Shown here: piece after piece, positions 57,491 through 64,000 of the stretch
How the letters are laid out: every line of letters begins with the position of its first letter
Position numbering within the stretch: position 1 is the stretch's first letter
NCBI GenBank assembly: GCA_025331565.1
Contig: JAFREQ010000030.1
Span: 7,562,501 to 7,626,500 of the forward strand
DNA length: 64,000 bases
Direction: 5' to 3'
Source of the DNA: Holacanthus passer
Lineage: Eukaryota; Chordata; Actinopteri; Pomacanthidae
Translations under genes and position numbers: made by a program
The notes under the pieces: model-generated
Databases searched by the model: none
What the model saw: only the letters and a program-made list of their open reading frames with translations
What the model was told of the DNA's origin: nothing

Positions 57491-60091
57491 TGAATGGAAA
57501 GAGGTGGCACTTCACACCTCTATAGTACTATCTCACTATTGAAAATAGCTTATTTCCAAAGAGGAAAAGAGATACTGAAGACACACACACACATGCTCAC
57601 ACACAAACACACACAGGTCTCATTTGGAGGGGAAGCGCACTTCTTTTCTTTCCACTCACAATCTTGCAAGGAAATCTCTGTTCTTCACACTCTTTTCACC
57701 TTCCAATGCATACCAATTCAGGCTATTTACATAGTCAGCATACCAGCGTGTATGTGTGTGTGTGTGTGTGTGTGTGGGAACAGGTTCTGTGGCCACAGAA
57801 ACTGTACTTTGGATGATGCATCCAGATGTCACACTACTCTGTGACAAAGTAAAATATACACACACACAAAAGGCACACATGCATATGGCTTCAGGTCTCT
57901 CATTTTGTTGTGCATCCACTGGCTCAGTATTGCACTCATTATGCTATCCCAACCCTACAGCATGGGCTATCCTGAAGTCTGAAAGTAAGCTATATGGATG
58001 TCAAGGTTAACCGGTTCAATATGTGGTCATGTAAGGGACAAGAGAAGAGAATTTCTTAAAACTTTACCATTCAACAAAGAAGAGAGTTCTGTAACTCCAG
58101 GAGTTCAGAAGAGCACCCCACTCTTCTCTACAGTGAAATGGCCATAGGATGCACGTTATGGTCAGTGTATTTGGAAGTTCAATTTAGTTACATTATCTAA
58201 TTTAGTTAAACTTGCAAAAAATGTCAGAAACCCTGGCACTTCAAGGGGTTATGATTTGCTCACATTCTCAGGAGGGGCCTTGCTCGGTGCAATGTCATAT
58301 TTGTGCATTTTGGTGTGGAAGCAGGACAAGAGTGAAGAGAGTCAGATGGTGCTGGTGTCAACATGACACAGTGGCTTCATTTGGTCATTGTATATTAAAG
58401 TGAAATTGCACTACACTATACAATCCACAATTACACAAATAAATCTTGTCTTCCCTAACACTGGTGACTCTTTTAGGCATTCAACTCTATTAGATTCTGG
58501 TATTAGATCCTGTTATTTGGCATGAGGGACTCTTTGCTGTGGTGGTTCAGCATTGCCTGTTCCATAGACCACCTGTCAGCCAGTGTGGTCACTACGTCAA
58601 ATCTTAATGTTTTTAACGTATGAAAATAAATATTTAGTGTCTTTAGCTGCTGCCTACATTTAACTATTAAATTAATTGCAGCCTATGCTAACTACCCAGT
58701 TGTTCTTCCATTTATTACTTGTTTGGCATGGCACCATTTGTTTGCGCATCTTTGACAACTACAGTATAGCTCCAATTAGAAACAAATTAAATGAACACAA
58801 ATTTAAATAATTAAAAACAAATTGATTACTAAACTCTTGTTTGGCTCTTCTTGCCTCTGACTTTTGAACTTGTCAGACAAATGTCTTATTTTCTGTTTGA
58901 CTCACACCGCTCTTTTGCAGCCCCACCAGGATTCAAGTTGATCATAGCCTATGGAACAATTTCCTAGTGCTGCACCGACAGATCGTAAAAATGGAGCTGC
59001 CATACTAAAATGTGTGCCAGAACACATAACTTCACAGGCATGCCGGAATGTCCCCCCAGACACTCAGAGCCCCCCTCCATCAGATGAATCTCTTCTTCTC
59101 TTCAGCCAAACAAATAAATGTTTGCGCACCTTAAACGCTACAATATTATTACTTTATCATTTTTCTTATTGTCTGAGTTGTATGTACATTGTATTCTTAA
59201 CCATATTATAAATTTGCTATTGTTGATAACAAAATGTCACAAGTTGTATGTAAATCATGCATTAATATCTCAATAAGCATTAGTGATAAACATCGTCCAG
59301 TTGCCCCAGTCCTTTGGGCATCTGATTTAGTAACAAGGTATGATTATCTAAGACCCCAAAGGCATGCGACCTTTAGAGAGTATGACGGGCCCAGTTCTGA
59401 GGTGGAACCTTAACACCACCCCTGGGGGTTGAGCATGTCCGTGGATTGGTTAGACGCTTCACTGAACTTCCTTAAAAACTTTCCATACAAAAAGGCTGTC
59501 ACTGCAATGCAATGGTGGAATTCCTTTGGTACCAGTGCAAGGGTTCCCATTCTTTCTCTGCTTTGCCAACCAACTTCAATTGCCGAATTTTCACCCACAC
59601 CCCTGCTTCACCATCATCCCTGCTCATGATAAATAGGACTCAACAGCGACCACTTCATGGACACACAAGTACACACATTTATAATCTGCTAACTGGGTGA
59701 ATTCAGAAATTCCAGTTGGCCTTCCCAGCCAGATGTGATTCTAAATTTATCATCAACGGACACAACTATCTTTATTTGGTTCATTTATGTGTTGCATACT
59801 TTCCATGCCAAGCTCAGGTTCTGCATTCATTGAATTATTCACATTATCGTCATTGTCTGTGTGGTTAGTGTTGTAGTGTATCGTTTTCGGATCATTCTTT
59901 GTTGGCAGTGATTGTAACAAATGTTTTATATATAAAGTTGTTGCTCTAGTTTTCTGTAATTTGATTTCAGACACTTTATGCATCTGATTCCCTTTTCTTC
60001 TTTCTACCTAAGTTTAAGTCAATTCTTTCACAAACTTAATTTGTGTCTTATAAACACTCTTGACTGCTCACCAAGAGAAATGATGACTCTT
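57491..60091. other. Non-coding DNA
   Basis: Contains a CA-rich patch at 57581-57616 and a GT run at 57751-57776. 59220-59700 has a more even base composition and could be an old LTR, but no terminal or target repeats were found. No gene is supported. Confidence 0.35.
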
Positions 60092-60125
<34 letters not shown>

Positions 60126-60155
60126 ACAAAACACACACACACACACACACACACA
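60092..60155. repeat. Compound (CTGT)n(CT)n(CA)n microsatellite
   Basis: CTGT units pass into CT units and then into a CA run. Confidence 0.95.
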
Positions 60156-60194
60156 AGCGCACTCACGCACTCTCTCTCTCCTTCTCTGTTTCAA

Positions 60195-60410
60195 TCCAAC
60201 CGGTCAAGGCAGATGGCTGCCCACCTAGAGCCTGGCTCTGTTCGAGGTTTTTTGTCTGTTAAAAGGAAGTTTTTCCTCACCACTGTTACAAAGTGCTTGC
60301 TCATGATGAGAATTGTTGCCTCTGTAAATATTATTATAAAGACTATGGTCTAGACCTGCTCTATATGAAAACTGCCCCAAGTTAACTTCTTAATTCAATT
60401 GAATTGAAAA
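60195..60410 (+). mobile_element. L2-type LINE 3' end
   Basis: Reads GGTCAAGGCAGATGGCTGCC, ACCTAGAGCCTGGCTCTGTT, CGAGGTTTTTTG, AAGGAAGTTTTTCCTCACCACTG, AAGTGCTTGCTCATGATGAG and ends TTCAATTGAATTGAA. This is the standard order of the fish L2 3' UTR with its (TTGAA)n tail. Only the 3' UTR is present, consistent with 5' truncation. Confidence 0.82.
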
Positions 60411-61365
60411 TGGTTTACTCATAATATTGCACTGACAATGAAAGTATATTGCTGAACAAATAATTTAGGTGATTCTGCATAATAATTCAGATTGAAGCTG
60501 TATTTCCCCAAACTGAGCTAATTTTCCCTACAGCTATATAGAACATTTCTTGTTAATAGTGCTTTTTGCTTATAGTCCCTCCACCTTGTGCTTATAAGTA
60601 CAAATTGGCTGAATTTGTTGGTAAGTGGTACGTTGAATTGTCTATTCCAGGTCTGCCCAGGCGGTCTCTGCAGAGTGCTTATTTTACATCTCATCCAGTG
60701 TGCTTTTACAGATCATTGTTTGCGAATGGAATGAACCCCCTCCTGTGTGCTTGTCATTTGTGCTGTGAAAAGCTCTTATTTGGTGCCCAGCAAGACAAAA
60801 AAGACAGGAAATCAGCAGCAAGGGAGAGAGAGGGAGCAAAAGAAAGACGAAACACAGAGAGACAGAAGAGGGTACTTAAACACCAATAGAGAGGTCGACG
60901 ATTGTGTGAGAAGGAGCAGAGCAAAGAGAAAAGGTAAAGGCATTGCACTTGTTTTGCAACGGCATCATCCTTGAAATAAAGTAGCAAGAAGGGTGGTATG
61001 GAATTTAGATGGAGAGGAGAAGAAAGAGAAAAAGTAATGTTGGATGGATTGGGGAAAGGTGATAGAGGGATAGAAGAAGGAAGAGAAATACAAAGACATC
61101 CTTGTCAAATCTCCAAATCATGGCACAACGTCCAAAACCATGTTGCTATTGAAACTTCAAATAGTAACATTCTTTTAAAATTTAATGGATGACTCTTATG
61201 AGTCTGGCCCTGCTGAAGCACTGCTCTAGGGTCAAGTGCTGCTGGACACACATGGGATATCCCACTGTATAGTTGCTAAAGCAGTTGTCCTGACCAATTA
61301 GTTTATATCTCATTAGTCAATGGCAAAATCAAAGATCATTCAGATCTTTTAACAGTAACCCTTAC
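60411..61365. other. Non-coding DNA with a purine-rich tract
   Basis: 60800-61100 is purine-rich on + (GAGAGAGAGGGAG, AAGAAAGA words). No gene seen. Confidence 0.4.
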
Positions 61366-61391
61366 CACACACACACACACACACACACACA
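61366..61391. repeat. (CA)n microsatellite
   Basis: CA run of about 26 bp. Confidence 0.95.
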
Positions 61392-64000
61392 TTTTTTGGT
61401 CAGTACAAGTACTGGTCAGCACTTGTCAGTGAGTTTCCCTTGCAAACTCCAAAGGCATGCAAATCCTGCACCACGTGCCGAAGCATATGACAATAGGGTC
61501 TTATATGTTTCTGTGAAATGAAACTGTTTTTATCATTTTAGGTGAAGGATCTGAGAGGGTGTCAAGCTGTTTGAATAATTATCTACAAATAGACAATGTT
61601 GTCATTATTCATGTTTGTTCATGTCAGTCCATCATATTGAGCCGTCAAAATTACAAAGATTAACAGTGAAAATGTCAATTAAAATGAGTTAAGCATAAAC
61701 CTAAAAAAACCCAAAAACCTACAGATTAAGACCAGATATTTTGCCAGGTCCCAGAACTTCTTTTTCCCCTTGTGACCATTGTAATTACTGTAAACTGTAA
61801 TTTTGCACACCAATCGTCTGAGTCACCAGGAGTTGCACCTCACAGAAGAGACAGATATTTGACCTGAAAAGAAAAACAATAAAGAAAATTAATTATGTTA
61901 TAGGATAAGATTCGTATTACTTATAGTGATTTTCCCTCAGTGTTCGTTTTGTTTGGTCTGACTGCTCAACGAATAAAAGGTCAAATGCAGTGTAGTTTTT
62001 TCCCAGCACCTTGTCATGACAGTAGAAGAAGTGAGCGTGTTAACCAACCAAACAGAACCCATTATAATCAATGAGGCTGTCTGAAGTGGACACAAGCAAA
62101 GCTGGAGATGTGACATCTTTTCCCAACTTGTCAACAGATGCTCTGTGTCTATTTTTGATGTGTCATGTTGCCTGTTCCCTATTCCTCACCAATTTTGTCA
62201 TTGCCAAAGTCAGATAAATCAAACCCACAGTTTGTTTTGACTTGACATTTGCAGTGCAGACAAGCAGCAGATGTTGCAATTCCATGCTGCAAGAACGTGC
62301 AGATGCAGGACATCCAGGACATTAATACGTATGGATTATAAGATAGAGAGAGAGAGACTCAGTACAGCACAGACTTCCACCAAGGAGGCATATCACATTC
62401 AGAGCTGTGCTTCTGTTTGTCCTTGTGCCTTCTGGATCATTGGCATGAGAAGTTAATCAACTCCTCCTTGGCTCAGGGAGGATCTTTCCACAAAGTTCCA
62501 TGTAATATATATGTAATATATATCTTACATCATCTTACATGACCAGTTGTCCTGCAATGTTTTTATGTAAATCTGTTCACAATGTCTAACATGCATCTTT
62601 GTGCAGACAAAGGCAGTAACAATTGTGTTTGTAATTTGAGATCATCACCTTATATGTTACTTGTGTTATTTTACACTACATAAGACAAGTGCAACTTTAA
62701 TACATTTCAAACAACTACTTTTGTGTGAAAGTTCCACAATGTAAAGCCAGCCAGGGGGAAAACAATGGTTACCAATGTCTTGAAACGGAGATTTACTTCT
62801 GGTTGTCTCTGGCTGAAAATAAATCCTTTGATGGGTGACTGAGAAATACAAGGTCACAGCAAGTTAGAAAGTCGTTCACTGCAAGAGTGATTGCATTGAT
62901 TGTACATTTTGATGGTTTCACTTGTATATAAACTAAGAAATGCTCTGCAGGGGCTGGCTCCACCTGTGTCACTTGTTGCAAACTACATCTGCTGCCTACA
63001 ACATCCCTTCTGCTCACCATATCCTGACGTTGTCTGCCTGCTACCTGCGTGATGCCTGTGCTACTGCATGTCAGTAATGGGATGTTTATTGTCACATGTA
63101 ATGGTTGTTGTGAGAATGTGGGTGTGCTGGTGCAGTCTCAAAGCCTTAGCCTTGTTCTTAATGACTCGGTTAAATACAGGTAAAAAAAAAAAAAAGAAGA
63201 AGTATTTGCCATTGCTGTCTGACTTGATGGCGGTTGAAGATTTTCTCATTTGGCCTAATTTTACTGATTCCCAAGTCCCCTAAATTATGTGTACACCTCA
63301 CCAAAAATCAAGTAAGTTATTTTGTAACCTAAAAGTGTTCTTTAACTTAACGGCAGTATCATATATCATAACATTTTTCTCCAGCCCCTTTTAAAAATGT
63401 AAGTAAATATTTACACAAGTACTTAAGTATAACATTCAAGTATTCTTCCCGTCCCTGATCATCATACACGCTTAATGCAACTGGTTGTTTCATGTGGTTT
63501 TTGTTGGAATTCAAGTGAAAGTGTATAATTTGGACAAAGTTTAAGGATCCTTATACAATGACATACACACATGTAAGTTGTTATTCATGTTGGTTATGCA
63601 GCATTTGCATAAACTTACCAGTGAACATAAGAATACTATATCGCACACATTTCTTTTTTATCATTGTCTTATTGCCTTCATATGTTGAATGGCTTCTTTG
63701 ATAGGCTCACGTTATCGTGCTTGAGGCTTCTTTAAACTTCATATAAGGTATGTGTATGGATATTCATTCTGGCAACAAAAACAGTATGTGATGAATCCGA
63801 GCTCAAACGTCCACTTGCTAATAATTCAGAGCTTTGAACTGCATCAACAGGCTTCTGACAATGTTTGTAGCTGTGTGGAACATTGTATCTGTGATTCAAC
63901 AATGACCCTGGACAAAAGATTGACTGAACATTTCAAACAGACAACATCAGAACAAGGGTCTACTCATACCCACACGCTAGTTAAATACCTATTATGTGTA
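61392..64000. other. AT-rich non-coding DNA
   Basis: Short (GA)n at 62344-62357 and a poly-A run at 63182-63195. No gene or interspersed repeat recognised. Confidence 0.4.

Overview
This window looks like intergenic or intronic DNA from a teleost fish, probably a percomorph. I found no convincing host gene exon and no tRNA or rRNA gene. The organism is inferred from the mobile elements: Rex1-type and L2-type LINEs, Tc1/mariner and hAT DNA transposons, a DIRS-type element, a fish-style endogenous retrovirus (ERV) and a Ty3/gypsy element. These sit in AT-rich DNA with many CA/GT, CT, AT and TATC microsatellites.

Layout. 1-1478: non-coding, with an AATTA-rich unique block near 415-600. 1479-3830: broken DIRS-type element (gag-like and RT/RNase H-like parts, + strand). 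4130-4500: piece of a Rex1-type LINE. 4500-14030: mostly non-coding with many microsatellites and a G-rich low-complexity block (10490-11230). 14030-16515: long decayed Rex1-type LINE with an antisense copy of its own 3' tail inside it. 16520-25190: non-coding with a LINE tail (20520-20660), an L2-type 3' end (21155-21350) and a Tc1 terminal fragment (23045-23320). 25555-27260: second long Rex1-type copy. 27260-37560: mostly featureless, with a tRNA-like SINE-type repeat (31825-32045) and a TATC/CA compound microsatellite. 37560-38625: third Rex1-type copy with a small 3'-UTR minisatellite.

40985-54815 is a nest. Remnants of one or more ERVs (integrase end near 41 kb, env at about 53.3-54.8 kb) are interrupted by a near-complete Ty3/gypsy element on the - strand (42665-50551), an antisense L2-type LINE (50870-51890), a 1.03-kb hAT-type element with inverted termini (52298-53327) and a 41-bp LINE tail inside the env remnant. 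Two Tc1 transposase halves follow in permuted order (54820-56130). The rest (56.1-64 kb) is non-coding, with one L2 3' end (60195-60410), purine-rich tracts and microsatellites.

The gypsy element is the most informative object. Its gag and pol frames are open, and its LTRs differ at 1 of 285 aligned positions. It has a primer-binding site matching a tRNA-Thr 3' end, a polypurine tract, and an in-frame T TTA AAC heptamer that joins gag to pol by a -1 shift. A complete MYND-type zinc finger lies between the Gag zinc knuckle and the protease. It could be a recently active, autonomous copy; all other elements here are visibly decayed.
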